Positions 18,493 through 26,790 of a stretch of 64,000 bases of DNA are shown here, piece by piece. The stretch is taken from NCBI RefSeq assembly GCF_900104175.1, contig NZ_FNIX01000001.1:62001-126000 (forward strand), read 5' to 3'. Numbering within the stretch: the first letter of the stretch is position 1; the number at the start of each line of letters is the position of its first letter. This DNA is from Lentzea jiangxiensis (lineage in GTDB: Bacteria; Actinomycetota; Actinomycetes; Mycobacteriales; Pseudonocardiaceae). Made by a program: the position numbers and the translations under genes. A model generated the notes under the pieces. It worked only from the letters and a program-made list of their open reading frames with translations. It searched no databases and had not been told where the DNA came from.

Positions 18493-19735
18493 TCAGGTCC
18501 TGCACCTCGGCGTAGCCGAACGCCTGCGGCGCGGGTGCGCCGTCGCGAACTGCCCGCGCGGTCGCGACGGTGTGGTGCAGGGCTGCCCGGAACAGCAGTG
18601 ATCCGGTGCTGATCCGCTTCACGCCGAGATCGCCGAGCTCCTTCGGCGTGCGCTGCTGGGCCAGCACGTTCAGCGGGGCCAGCGCGGCGAGCCTCTCGAT
18701 GTCGCGCGGGTCGGTCAGGCCCGCGACGAAGATGCCGTCAGCGCCGGCGTCGACATAGCGGCGTGCGCGCTCCTCGGTCTCGTTCAGGGCGATGCCGAGC
18801 CAGTGGGTGTCGATGCGGGCGTTGAGGAAGACGCCCGGTGCGCGTTCTTTGACGGCTGAGATGAGCTGCGCCTGCTCCTGCGGGGTGGCGAGGCCGTGCG
18901 GGCGGCCGTCCTCCAGGTTCACGCCCGCGACGCCCAGGCTCGCGACGAGGTCGGCGACCTCGTCCGGTGGCGCGCCGAAACCCGACTCCAGATCCGCGGT
19001 GACGGGGAACGGCAGGTCCGCGAGCAGCCGCGCGAGCGCGACGGTCTGATCTCCCGCGAGCCCCGCCCCGTCCTCGATCCCGTGGGCGGCGGCGACGCCG
19101 AGGCTCGTGGTGCCGACCGCCCGGAAGCCGGCGGCGTGCAGGGCGACGGCGGAGGAGTGGTCCCAGGCGTTGGGGAGGACCAGCGGTTCCGCCTGGTGGT
19201 GCAGGGCCCTGAACGCCATGTTCTTGGCGATCCGGGTGGCCAGGCGCCGTCCGGGGCAGGCGTGCGGGCCGTGGCCGAACGGGTGGTGCGCGAGGCTGAC
19301 CTCGACGACGCCCCGGGGCGTCTGCCTGCGCGTGACCGGCACCGGCGGCGCGGGGTCGCCGGTGCGCAGGCGGTCGGCGAGGGCGTGCGTGGCGGCCCAC
19401 GCCTGGACGAGCAGCACGATCCGGGCCGCCGCCTCCTCGCCGTGGGAACCGGCCAGGCGTTCGACGGCGGCGTCGGCCGCCGCGGTGATCGGCTCGTGGG
19501 GCTGGTAGCTCGGGGCGATCGCGGCGATGTCGTCCAGCGAACCCGGCAGGCCGAGCGCGGCGGCGAGCTCGTCGAGGGTGGTGACGTGGACGCCGTCCAG
19601 CAGCCGCTCGGTCAGAGCACGTCGGCGGACGTGCTCGGCGCCGTTGCTGAACCTGACCGCGGACGACCTGAGCCAGGCCACCCCGGCGTCTCCTGGCGGC
19701 ACCGGCGGGACCGGCAGCAGCAGCTCTTCGCTCAT
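18461..19735 (-). CDS. Fusion of a truncated cytochrome P450-like domain with an isocitrate lyase/PEP mutase domain
   Basis: One uninterrupted 424-residue frame. Residues 1-170 resemble a P450 with its middle removed: an N-terminal segment RFSNGAEHVRRRAL, and the heme-thiolate loop FGHGPHACPGRRLA with Cys160, but no I-helix threonine motif and no ExxR. From about Met173 (MAFRALHHQAEPLVLPNAWD) it is a complete ICL/PEP mutase-superfamily barrel of about 250 residues with TTSLGVAAAHG, the metal-site ADLESGFG (Asp248, Glu250) and NLEDG (Glu275). The start is supported by TAGCGT 7 bases before the ATG. The alternatives are two overlapping genes or internal initiation at Met173. ICL/PEPM enzymes cleave or form C-C or P-C bonds; the substrate here is unknown. 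It is divergent from an ArsR regulator. Confidence 0.85.
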   Translation of the reverse strand: MSEELLLPVPPVPPGDAGVAWLRSSAVRFSNGAEHVRRRALTERLLDGVHVTTLDELAAALGLPGSLDDIAAIAPSYQPHEPITAAADAAVERLAGSHGEEAAARIVLLVQAWAATHALADRLRTGDPAPPVPVTRRQTPRGVVEVSLAHHPFGHGPHACPGRRLATRIAKNMAFRALHHQAEPLVLPNAWDHSSAVALHAAGFRAVGTTSLGVAAAHGIEDGAGLAGDQTVALARLLADLPFPVTADLESGFGAPPDEVADLVASLGVAGVNLEDGRPHGLATPQEQAQLISAVKERAPGVFLNARIDTHWLGIALNETEERARRYVDAGADGIFVAGLTDPRDIERLAALAPLNVLAQQRTPKELGDLGVKRISTGSLLFRAALHHTVATARAVRDGAPAPQAFGYAEVQDLISRGTRSDAG

Positions 19736-19742
19736 GCCGACG

Positions 19743-19748
19743 ACGCTA
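19743..19748 (-). promoter_or_regulatory. -10 element for a leaderless fusion-gene mRNA
   Basis: TAGCGT on the minus strand, exactly 7 bases before the ATG at 19735. Confidence 0.55.
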
Positions 19749-19760
19749 GGGGCTGGACGG

Positions 19761-19776
19761 TTCGGCGCCGGCCGAA
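19761..19776. promoter_or_regulatory. Candidate ArsR operator in the divergent intergenic region
   Basis: TTCGGC-GCCG-GCCGAA: an inverted repeat with 6-base arms between the two divergent genes, overlapping the probable -35 region of the fusion gene. Binding by the adjacent ArsR protein is inferred from position and symmetry only. Confidence 0.35.
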
Positions 19777-19800
19777 GTGTTCCGGTCGCAGAATGGGCCC

Positions 19801-20463
19801 GTGGAAGGACTCGCCGGGGTGGCCGGACTGCTCGCGGACTCGACCCGTGCCGCCATGTGCTGGGCACTGCTGGACGGGAGGGCCTGGACGTCGCGTGAGC
19901 TGGCCCTGCACGCGGGGGTGGCGGCCTCGACCGTCAGCGAGCACCTGACCCGGCTGGTCGAGGGCGGTCTGCTGGTCGAGCACCGGCAGGGACGCCATCG
20001 GTACGTGGCGCTGGCCGGGCCGCACGTCGCCGAGCTGCTGGAGGCGATGGCGGCGTTCGGGCCGCGGGTGCCGCCCCGCGGGTTGCGGGCGGCCGCGGTG
20101 TCGGAGGCGATGGCGCGGGGGCGGACCTGCTACGACCACCTCGCCGGTCGGCTCGGGGTTGCGCTGAGGAGCGGGCTGGGAGACCTCGGCGTGGTCTCCG
20201 CTGACCTCGCCATCACCGAGCCGGGTGAGGTCTGGCTGGAGAAGCTCGGCTTCGACCCGGGCGAGCGCCGACGCAGCCGTGCCTGCCTCGACTGGACTGA
20301 GCGCGTTCCGCACCTCGCCGGTGCCGCCGGGGCGTTCCTCTGCGCGATGTTCTTCGAACGCGGTTGGATCCGCCGGATCGGCACGTCGAGGGCCGTCGTG
20401 CTCACCACGGAGGGGGAGCAGGGGTGGCGGGCGCTCGGCCTGCCGGGTGTGCCGGCCGCATGA
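19801..20463 (+). CDS. ArsR-family winged-helix transcriptional regulator
   Basis: A 220-residue repressor-type protein. The ArsR DNA-binding domain (1-90) has LLADSTRAAMCWALLDGRAW, the HTH SRELALHAGVAASTVSEHL and the wing VEHRQGRHRYVAL. The C-terminal half (about 100-220), with LDWTERVPHLAGAAGAF, is an extension found in a subgroup of ArsR proteins and lacks an obvious metal-binding cysteine motif, so metal sensing is doubtful. GTG at 19801 was chosen; an earlier in-frame GTG at 19777 would place the start inside the candidate operator region. It is divergent from the P450/ICL fusion, its likely target. Its stop is 7 bases from that of the convergent HAD gene. Confidence 0.88.
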   Translation: MEGLAGVAGLLADSTRAAMCWALLDGRAWTSRELALHAGVAASTVSEHLTRLVEGGLLVEHRQGRHRYVALAGPHVAELLEAMAAFGPRVPPRGLRAAAVSEAMARGRTCYDHLAGRLGVALRSGLGDLGVVSADLAITEPGEVWLEKLGFDPGERRRSRACLDWTERVPHLAGAAGAFLCAMFFERGWIRRIGTSRAVVLTTEGEQGWRALGLPGVPAA

Positions 20464-20470
20464 GCTGCCG

Positions 20471-21367
20471 CTACTTCACGCGGCGGCGGTACGCCAGGGT
20501 TGCCGCCACGGCGCCTGCCACCACCCCGGCGCCCAGCACCGACGGGACGCCGATCTTGGCCGCCTTGCGGCCCGTGCGGAAGTCGCGGATCTCCCAGCCC
20601 TTGCGGCGGGAGACCTCGCGGAGTTGCGAGTCCGGGTTGACGGCCACCGCCGTGCCCACGACGGAGAGCATCGGGACGTCGTTCGACGAGTCCGAGTAGG
20701 CGGTGCAGCGGCGCAGGTCGAGGCCTTCCTTGGCGGCCAGGGAGCGGACTGCCTGGGCCTTGGCCTTGCCGTGCAGGAGGTCGCCGACCAGGCGGCCCGT
20801 GTAGATGCCGTTCTCCGATTCGGAGACCGTGCCCAGGGCGCCGGTCAGGCCGAGGCGGCGGGCGATGATCTGGGCGAGCTCCACCGGGGTGGCGGTCACC
20901 AGCCAGACGCGTTGGCCCGCGTCGAGGTGCATCTGGGCCAGGGCTTGCGTGCCCTTCCAGATGCGGTCGGCCATCAGTTCGTCGTAGATCTCCTCGCCGA
21001 GCGAGACGAGCTCGCCGACGCTGCGGCCCGAGACGAACGACAGCGCCTGTTCGCGGGAGGCCTTGACGGACTCCGGGTCCTCCCGGCCGCCCACCCGGAA
21101 CTTCAGCTGCTGCCAGATGAAGCCTGCCAGGTCGGAGGTGGAGAAGTACTTGCGCGCGGCGAGGCCCCGGGCGAAGTGGAAGATCGAGGCGCCCATCATC
21201 ATCGTGTTGTCCACGTCGAAGAAGGCCGCGGCGGTCAGGTCAGGCGGGACCGTCAGGGACGCTTCGAGCTCCGGCGCCATCGCGGCGGCCTGGATCGCCG
21301 CGTCTGCCGATGCCTCGCCGGCTAGTTCGGCCAGCCGGTCGCTCTCCACGTCACGCTTGCCTGCCAT
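20471..21367 (-). CDS. HAD-IB family phosphatase (SerB1-like) with C-terminal membrane anchor
   Basis: A 298-residue HAD hydrolase. Motif I is [10 protein letters not shown] (Asp51/Asp53), motif II the Thr in [12 protein letters not shown], and motif [13 protein letters not shown]. The cap and spacing match HAD-IB (phosphoserine phosphatase-like) enzymes such as Rv0505c. A final hydrophobic segment (about 272-293) followed by YRRRVK suggests a membrane anchor. ATG is 6 bases downstream of TAGGCT, so the mRNA is probably leaderless. The substrate is unknown; related actinobacterial proteins have been proposed to act on phospholipid intermediates as well as phosphoserine. Confidence 0.9.
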   Translation of the reverse strand: MAGKRDVESDRLAELAGEASADAAIQAAAMAPELEASLTVPPDLTAAAFFDVDNTMMMGASIFHFARGLAARKYFSTSDLAGFIWQQLKFRVGGREDPESVKASREQALSFVSGRSVGELVSLGEEIYDELMADRIWKGTQALAQMHLDAGQRVWLVTATPVELAQIIARRLGLTGALGTVSESENGIYTGRLVGDLLHGKAKAQAVRSLAAKEGLDLRRCTAYSDSSNDVPMLSVVGTAVAVNPDSQLREVSRRKGWEIRDFRTGRKAAKIGVPSVLGAGVVAGAVAATLAYRRRVK

Positions 21368-21373
21368 GTCACA

Positions 21374-21379
21374 AGCCTA
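21374..21379 (-). promoter_or_regulatory. -10 element for a leaderless HAD gene mRNA
   Basis: TAGGCT on the minus strand, 6 bases before the ATG at 21367. Confidence 0.55.
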
Positions 21380-21451
21380 GCGATCAGCCCGGCGAACCTG
21401 CTCAGAGCTGGTCCAGAACGACTCGGGCGCGTCGTGACCGGTGTGCGGTGC

Positions 21452-22528
21452 TCAGCCGAAGCTGATCCCCGGCAGCAGCGGCAGCGAGATGCTCGGCAGG
21501 GGCAGCGGGAGCGGGATCGTGATCTCCGGCTTGGTGGTCGACGGCCCGGGGGTGCTGCCCGGCTTCGAGGTGGGGGCGGCCGAGGTGCCGGGTGCCACCG
21601 ACTGCGTGGGCTCCGGCGACGGGTTCGCCGAGCCGGGCGGCACGGGCCGGCCCGCGGTGGGGGGCGCTGCCGAGGACGGCCTGCTGCTCGGTGACGTGCT
21701 CGGGTCGGTGACGACCGAGCCGCACGCGTCCTTGGCAGGCAGCGGGCCCAGCGTGTCCGAGGAACCGCTCGTCACGGCGGCGCAGCCGGTTCGTGCGGCC
21801 AGGTCGTGGGCTCGCTGGGCGATGCTCGCCAGCAGCCACATCGTCGTGTCGGCGTGCGCGCCCGCGTCGCCGGACAGGCGGGGGCGCAGGGTGCCGAGCT
21901 TCTCGTACTGGCCGAGCGCCCAGTCGCGGAGCGCGGGCAGCGCGGTCCTGTCGGAGGTCGTGGCCCAGGTGGTGAGCTGGCGGGAGCCCTCGACGGCGTC
22001 GGCTTCGAGGTCGGTGAGGGCCGTGAGCTGCGCGGACTCCTCCGACGAGCGGTCGGCCAGGGTTTCCATCTCGGTCACCCGGGAGGCGGCGAACTCCAGG
22101 TGCTTGAGGGCTCGGTCCTGCTCGTCGAAGGTCAGGCCGAGCGAGGCGCCTTCGGTGGTGCGCTTCACGCCGTAGAGCGGGTCTCCCGGGAGCGCGTCAC
22201 GGCTGAGCAGCACGCTCATGCCGGTGAGCGACAACAGCAAGCACAGGACCGCGGCCGCTGCGACTGCCAGTCGTGCGCGCGCTCCCATCCGTCTTACCGA
22301 GGCGCCGGCCAGCGGTTTCCCGGGGGGCGGCGCGGTGAGGACGCGCTGCTTCATGCGTTCGCGCGTCTCGGCGTCCGGGCCGACGTCCATCTTCCTGAGC
22401 AGCTCGACGATCGCCAGGTCCTCGGCGAGGTCGTCGTTGCCCACCGGCTGAGGGCCGCCTTCAACCGCACGAGCGAAGCGCTCGTGCTCTGCCTGCCGCC
22501 ACCGCGGTGTTCTTCCCTTGCCGTCCAT
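21452..22528 (-). CDS. DUF5667 membrane protein, likely anti-sigma partner of the adjacent ECF sigma factor
   Basis: A 358-residue single-pass membrane protein. An N-terminal cytoplasmic part (about 1-85, with ERFARAVEGG and LLRKMDVGPDAETRERMK) could bind sigma. A transmembrane helix follows (about 86-110). The extracellular DUF5667 domain (about 112-250) starts with the signature ALPGDPLYGVKRTTE and contains helical DRALKHLEFAASRV. The C-terminus (about 265-358) is Ser/Pro/Thr-rich and ends in LPLLPGISFG, as in many surface-exposed tails. It lies 54 bases downstream of the sigma gene on the same strand. In Streptomyces the anti-sigma factor RsbN is encoded next to bldN; orthology here is inferred from position and layout, not from a direct comparison. 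Confidence 0.8.
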   Translation of the reverse strand: MDGKGRTPRWRQAEHERFARAVEGGPQPVGNDDLAEDLAIVELLRKMDVGPDAETRERMKQRVLTAPPPGKPLAGASVRRMGARARLAVAAAAVLCLLLSLTGMSVLLSRDALPGDPLYGVKRTTEGASLGLTFDEQDRALKHLEFAASRVTEMETLADRSSEESAQLTALTDLEADAVEGSRQLTTWATTSDRTALPALRDWALGQYEKLGTLRPRLSGDAGAHADTTMWLLASIAQRAHDLAARTGCAAVTSGSSDTLGPLPAKDACGSVVTDPSTSPSSRPSSAAPPTAGRPVPPGSANPSPEPTQSVAPGTSAAPTSKPGSTPGPSTTKPEITIPLPLPLPSISLPLLPGISFG

Positions 22529-22582
22529 CTCAGCCCGAGTAACGAAGTTGATCTGCTTTGGGTTACGCGTCTGCGATCGCGA

Positions 22583-23203
22583 TCACCGCAACCACGACGG
22601 GAGGATCTGCGCGAGCCGCCTCACGGCCCGGTGTTGCAACGCCTTCACGGCGCCCTCGTTGCGGTCCATGAGCTGCGCGACCTCGGACACCGACTTGCCC
22701 TCGATGAACCTCAGCACGATGCACTCGCGCTGGTCGTCACCCAGCTGTGAGACGCACCGGAGCAGCTCCGCGTTGGTCGCCTCGGTCATGACCTCCTGCT
22801 CCGGGCCGCTCGTCTCCTCGCGGTTGTCCTGGAGCTCGGCGGTGGTGACCTCGAGCCGGTAGCGGCTCGACTTCACGTGGTCGAACACGATGTTGCGGGC
22901 GATCGTCACGAACCACGCCCCGACGTCGCGGCCCTGGTAGCTGACCGAACCGATGCTCCGCAGCGCGCGCAGGAACGTCTCGCTGGTCACGTCCTCGGCG
23001 AACGCGCGGTCGCCGCCCACTCGGAAGAGGACATAGCGGAACACCATGTCGACGTACTTGTCGTACAGCACTCCGAACGCCCCGGTGTCACCCTCCTGGG
23101 CGGCCTTGACGAGCTGCCACGGCTCGTCGGCGGCGTTGTCGTGCTGACCTCCCGTCATGGTCCGGGTGGTCCTGATCGTGTTCGGTCGTGCCCGCGCGGT
23201 CAT
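22583..23203 (-). CDS. ECF sigma factor, BldN-like
   Basis: A 206-residue RNA polymerase sigma factor. Region 2 shows FGVLYDKYVDMVFRYVLFRV and DRAFAEDVTSETFLRAL; the segment GAWFVTIARNIVFDHVKSSR and RLEVTT are characteristic of the BldN-type group; region 4 has VSEVAQLMDRNEGAVKALQH and RAVRRLAQ. In Streptomyces BldN activates chaplin and rodlin genes for aerial growth and is encoded close to rex-hemACD, as here. The ATG at 23203 has TGGAGG 11 bases upstream and a TATGCT -10 about 37 bases upstream. An alternative ATG at 23158 is possible. Confidence 0.88.
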   Translation of the reverse strand: MTARARPNTIRTTRTMTGGQHDNAADEPWQLVKAAQEGDTGAFGVLYDKYVDMVFRYVLFRVGGDRAFAEDVTSETFLRALRSIGSVSYQGRDVGAWFVTIARNIVFDHVKSSRYRLEVTTAELQDNREETSGPEQEVMTEATNAELLRCVSQLGDDQRECIVLRFIEGKSVSEVAQLMDRNEGAVKALQHRAVRRLAQILPSWLR

Positions 23204-23239
23204 CGGCTCGCGGCACCTCCACAGAGTCGCCGTGGCGGC

Positions 23240-23245
23240 AGCATA
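23240..23245 (-). promoter_or_regulatory. Probable -10 element for the BldN-like sigma gene
   Basis: TATGCT on the minus strand, 36 bases before the start at 23203. A GAGTAA sequence, one half of a BldD-type site, lies just upstream at 23253-23258 (minus strand). Confidence 0.4.
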
Positions 23246-23372
23246 CGTGTTGTTACTCCGTAGTAGGTAGCGGACGGGGTGGCGGTGGGGAGACGCACGA
23301 ACCGCGGCTTCATGACGCCCGTCACGCGTGGAACACTGCCCCAAGCGTTCAGTTGTTCATGAGGAGGCCGTG

Positions 23373-24845
23373 GTGACTTCCGCTCGCAATCTCTCAGATC
23401 TGGTCCGTGCCTCGGCACAGCGGGGACCCAACCACGTCGCACTGGTCGACGTCGCGAGCGGAAAGAGCCTCACGTGGGAAACCATCGACTCCGCGACCGA
23501 TGCTTTCGCCCGCCATCTGGCTGATTCAGGACTCCAACCGGGCGATCGTGTGGCGGTACGGCTCCCCACGGGCCCCAAGTTCGTGGTCGCGGTGTTCGGG
23601 GTTCTGCGCGCGGGCGGCGTCGTGGTGCCCACCGGCCCCGGCAACCCACCGCGCGAGCTCCAGCGGATCCTCGCCGACTCGGGCGCCCGGTTACTGGTCG
23701 GCGACGGGGAGGGTTCCGGCGCGCACGTCCTCGACCTCCCGGACGTCACGGCCACCGCGGAGCCGTTCGAGGCCGTCGGCGGCGGCGAGGACCTGGCGGT
23801 GCTCGGCTACACCTCGGGCACGTCCGGCGTGCCGCGCGGCGCGATGCTGTCGCACCGGGCGCTGCTGGCGAACGTCTCGCAGTGCGCCTCCCTGCGCCCC
23901 GCCCCCGTCACGGCGGGCGACAGGGTGCTGCTCGCGCTGCCGTTGTTCCACGTCTACGGCCTCGGCCCCGGCCTGCTGCAGGTGGCGGGCGCCGGCGCGA
24001 CGGCGGTCCTGCTGGAGCGCTTCGAGCCGTCCACCGCGCTGGACGTCATCGAGGAGCACCGCGTCACGACGATGGTCGGCGTGCCGCCCATGTACCGGGC
24101 GCTGCTCGCGCACCCGGTCGAGGTGCTGCGGGAGAAGCTCGCGACCGTCCGCCTGTTCACCTCCGGCGCGGCACCGCTGCCCGCGAGTGTCATCGCCGAG
24201 ATGCGCGGCGTGATCGGCATCCCGGTCTACGAGGGCTACGGCCTGACCGAGACCGGTCCCGTGCTCACGTCGACGCTGGTCGGCGGCGTGCCGAAGCCGG
24301 GCTCGGTGGGCCGGGCGCTGCCGGGCGTCGAGATCCGGCTGGTCGACACGGACGGCTCGGTGCTCGACATCGACGAGGACGAGCCCGGCACGGGCCTGGT
24401 GTCCGCGAAGGGCGACAACCTCTTCAGCGGCTACTGGCCCGACGGCGCGCACGGCCCGGACTCCTCCGGCTGGTTCCGCACGGGCGACGTCGGCTTCATC
24501 GACGCCGACGGCGACCTGCACCTGGTCGACCGCGCCGGCGACCTGATCATCGTCAACGGCTTCAACGTCTACCCGCACGAGGTCGAGCGGGTCCTCTGCG
24601 AGATGGCGCAGGTCCAGGAGGCCGCGGCCGTCGGCGTGCCGGACGAGAAGACCGGCGAGTCCGTGAAGGTCGTGCTCGTGCTGCGCGACGGCCAGGAGCT
24701 GGCGCCGGACGACGTCGTGGCCCACTGCGCCGCGCGGCTCGCCAAGTTCAAGGTGCCGACGAAGGTCGAGTTCGCCCCGGCCCTGCCGCACTCGCCGACC
24801 GGCAAGCTGGCCCGCGCCGCGCTCCGCAGGCCCCTGGGAGCATGA
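23373..24845 (+). CDS. AMP-dependent fatty acyl-CoA synthetase/ligase
   Basis: A 490-residue ANL enzyme. The P-loop YTSGTSGVPRGAMLSHRA begins at residue 146, followed by YEGYGLTETGP, GWFRTGDVGFIDADG, the hinge DRAGDLIIVNGFNVYPHEVE and the catalytic lysine in SPTGKLARAALR. It resembles long-chain acyl-CoA ligases (FadD-like) more than the aryl-CoA ligase at 5.4 kb, but the substrate is unassigned. Tandem GTGs occur at 23370 and 23373; GAGGAGG at 23361-23367 gives better spacing to the second. Four bases separate it from the glutaredoxin-like gene. Confidence 0.9.
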   Translation: MTSARNLSDLVRASAQRGPNHVALVDVASGKSLTWETIDSATDAFARHLADSGLQPGDRVAVRLPTGPKFVVAVFGVLRAGGVVVPTGPGNPPRELQRILADSGARLLVGDGEGSGAHVLDLPDVTATAEPFEAVGGGEDLAVLGYTSGTSGVPRGAMLSHRALLANVSQCASLRPAPVTAGDRVLLALPLFHVYGLGPGLLQVAGAGATAVLLERFEPSTALDVIEEHRVTTMVGVPPMYRALLAHPVEVLREKLATVRLFTSGAAPLPASVIAEMRGVIGIPVYEGYGLTETGPVLTSTLVGGVPKPGSVGRALPGVEIRLVDTDGSVLDIDEDEPGTGLVSAKGDNLFSGYWPDGAHGPDSSGWFRTGDVGFIDADGDLHLVDRAGDLIIVNGFNVYPHEVERVLCEMAQVQEAAAVGVPDEKTGESVKVVLVLRDGQELAPDDVVAHCAARLAKFKVPTKVEFAPALPHSPTGKLARAALRRPLGA

Positions 24846-24849
24846 GGGC

Positions 24850-25086
24850 ATGACCCACCACGTGACGTTGATGAGCCGGGTGTCGTGCCACGCCTGCGAG
24901 GAGGCGGCGGCCGAGATCGAGCGGATCTGCGCCGACACGGGCGCCACCTGGTCCGTCGAGGACGTCGACTCCGACCCGGAGCTGCGGGCCGAGTACGGCG
25001 ACCGGGTGCCGGTGTTCCTCGTGGACGGCGCCGAGCACGGGTACTGGGAGGTGGAGGAGGACCGCCTGCGGGCGGCCCTCGCCTGA
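24850..25086 (+). CDS. Glutaredoxin-like thiol-disulfide protein
   Basis: A 78-residue thioredoxin-fold protein with the redox motif CHAC at residues 13-16, the cis-proline in DRVPVFLVDG, and a C-terminal helix EEDRLRAALA. Length and motif fit the small actinobacterial glutaredoxin-like family (DUF836 type). A protein of this kind often accompanies Rex and heme genes in actinobacteria. It follows the acyl-CoA ligase after four bases and is likely cotranscribed. The electron donor (mycothiol or thioredoxin) cannot be told from sequence. Confidence 0.88.
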   Translation: MTHHVTLMSRVSCHACEEAAAEIERICADTGATWSVEDVDSDPELRAEYGDRVPVFLVDGAEHGYWEVEEDRLRAALA

Positions 25087-25153
25087 GTCCGGGTGGTTAC
25101 CGAGCCCTTACGGCTCACGCGAACCAGGGCCCGCTGGGTGTCGAATTGACGGT

Positions 25154-26623
25154 ATGAAGCCCGCCAAGGCCGCCCTGACCGGACTGCTCGCCCTCCTCGC
25201 CGCGCTCGCGGCCGGGCACCTGGTGGCGGCGTTCGTGGGCCTGAGCGCCTCGCCCTACCTGGCGGTGGGCAACGCGTTCATCGACCTCACGCCGTCGTGG
25301 TTGAAGGACTTCGCCGTCAGCACGTTCGGCACGGCGGACAAGCTGGTGCTGCTCACCGGCATGGCGGTCGTCCTGGCCGGCATCGGGGCCGGGGCCGGGC
25401 TGGCCAGCAGGAACAGCCCCGCGTCGGGATCGCTGGTGGCCGTCCTGCTCGGGTTCGTCGGGGTGGTCGCGGTCGCCACGAGGCCCGACGTCGGCGCGCT
25501 CGCCGTCCTGGCACCGGTCGCCGGCACGGCCGCCGGCGTCTACGTGTTCCGCCACCTGCACAAGGAGGCGCGGGAGAGCGCGAGCAGGCGCGACTTCCTG
25601 ATCACGGCGGGGCTCGCGGTCACCGCGGGGGTCGTGGGGCAGGTCTTCGGCAGCCGGACCGACGTCGAGGGCAGCAGGCGGGCCGTCGGCGACCTCACGC
25701 CGGAGGTCAAGGCGCCCGAGATCCCGGTCGGCGCCGACTTCGTGCGGGACGGCACGCCGAGCTTCATCACGAGCAGCGAGGACTTCTACCGGATCGACAC
25801 CGCGCTGAGCGTGCCCCGGATCCGGGCCGAGGAGTGGGCGCTGCGGGTGCACGGGATGGTCGAGCGGCCGATGGTGCTCACGTTCGAGGAGATCCGGAGC
25901 AGGGACCTCGTCGAGGAGACCGTCACGCTGACCTGCGTCTCCAACGAGGTGGGCGGCCCGTACATCTCCACGGCGAACTTCGTCGGCGTCCGGATCGGCG
26001 ACGTGCTGCGCGAGGCCGGGGTGAAGGCCGGCGCCGACCAGCTGTTCAGCACCAGCGACGACGGCTTCACGGCCGGCAGCCCGCTCGACCACGTCCTGGA
26101 GCACGGGCTGATCGCGATCGGCATGAACGGTCAGCCGCTGCCCGCCGAGCACGGCTTCCCGGCGCGGCTCGTCGTGCCGGGCCTCTACGGCTACGTCTCC
26201 GCCACGAAGTGGGTCACCGACCTCAAGGTCACGACGTTCGCCCAGGACCAGGGCTACTGGATCCCGCGCGGCTGGGCGACGCGGGCGCCGATCAAGGCGT
26301 CCTCCCGCATCGACCGGCCCGCGCGCAACGGCGAGGTGAGGGGCAGGACGGTCATCGCCGGCACGGCCTGGGCCCAGCCCAGGGGAGTGGCGAAGGTCGA
26401 GGTCAGGATCGACGGCGGGCCGTGGCGGGAGGCGCAGCTCGGCGCCGACGTCAGCGACACCACCTGGCGGATGTGGCGCGTCGAGCTGGACCTGCGGCCG
26501 GGCAGCCACACGGCCGAGTGCCGGGCCACCGACAAGTCCGGGCTCACCCAGGACCAGGCGCGCCTCGACCCCGTTCCCGACGGTGCGACGGGATGGCACT
26601 CGGTCACCTTCACCGTCGAGTAG
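25154..26623 (+). CDS. Membrane-bound molybdopterin-dependent oxidoreductase (sulfite oxidase family)
   Basis: A 489-residue protein. The N-terminal part (1-150) has about four transmembrane helices, then RRDFLITAGLAVTAG, which resembles a twin-Arg-like export segment. The Moco-binding domain (about 190-370) has the cofactor-ligating Cys261 in TLTCVSNEVGGP, then LYGYVSATKWVTDL. The C-terminal Mo-co dimerisation (Ig-like) domain contains AWAQPRGVAKVEVRIDGGPW and WRMWRVELDL. Cytoplasmic or periplasmic electron partners are not encoded nearby. The family includes sulfite oxidases and methionine sulfoxide reductases (YedY-like); the substrate is not assigned. Confidence 0.9.
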   Translation: MKPAKAALTGLLALLAALAAGHLVAAFVGLSASPYLAVGNAFIDLTPSWLKDFAVSTFGTADKLVLLTGMAVVLAGIGAGAGLASRNSPASGSLVAVLLGFVGVVAVATRPDVGALAVLAPVAGTAAGVYVFRHLHKEARESASRRDFLITAGLAVTAGVVGQVFGSRTDVEGSRRAVGDLTPEVKAPEIPVGADFVRDGTPSFITSSEDFYRIDTALSVPRIRAEEWALRVHGMVERPMVLTFEEIRSRDLVEETVTLTCVSNEVGGPYISTANFVGVRIGDVLREAGVKAGADQLFSTSDDGFTAGSPLDHVLEHGLIAIGMNGQPLPAEHGFPARLVVPGLYGYVSATKWVTDLKVTTFAQDQGYWIPRGWATRAPIKASSRIDRPARNGEVRGRTVIAGTAWAQPRGVAKVEVRIDGGPWREAQLGADVSDTTWRMWRVELDLRPGSHTAECRATDKSGLTQDQARLDPVPDGATGWHSVTFTVE

Positions 26624-26704
26624 GCGCTCACCCCGTGGTGATCGTGGACGACGGAAGTGCTGGTCACGCCCTGTGACCGGGGCCCTCGGCGCCGATCATC
26701 GACT

Positions 26705-26722
26705 TTGTGCATCCGTTCACAA
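26705..26722. promoter_or_regulatory. Rex operator (ROP) upstream of rex-hem
   Basis: TTGTGCATCCGTTCACAA, an 18-base near-palindrome matching the Streptomyces Rex operator TTGTGAANNNNTTCACAA at all but one of its 14 fixed positions. It lies 69 bases before the rex start and overlaps the probable -35, as expected for autorepression. Confidence 0.8.
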
Positions 26723-26726
26723 GCGG

Positions 26727-26732
26727 TACGGT
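26727..26732 (+). promoter_or_regulatory. -10 element of the rex-hem promoter
   Basis: TACGGT, 16 bases after TTGTGC (26705-26710), which could serve as -35. The operator covers this -35, so Rex binding would block polymerase. Confidence 0.55.
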
Positions 26733-26790
26733 GTGCACATCACCAACGCCGCGGATCCCTGCGGTGGAGCACACCCGGAGGTCGGAGAGC

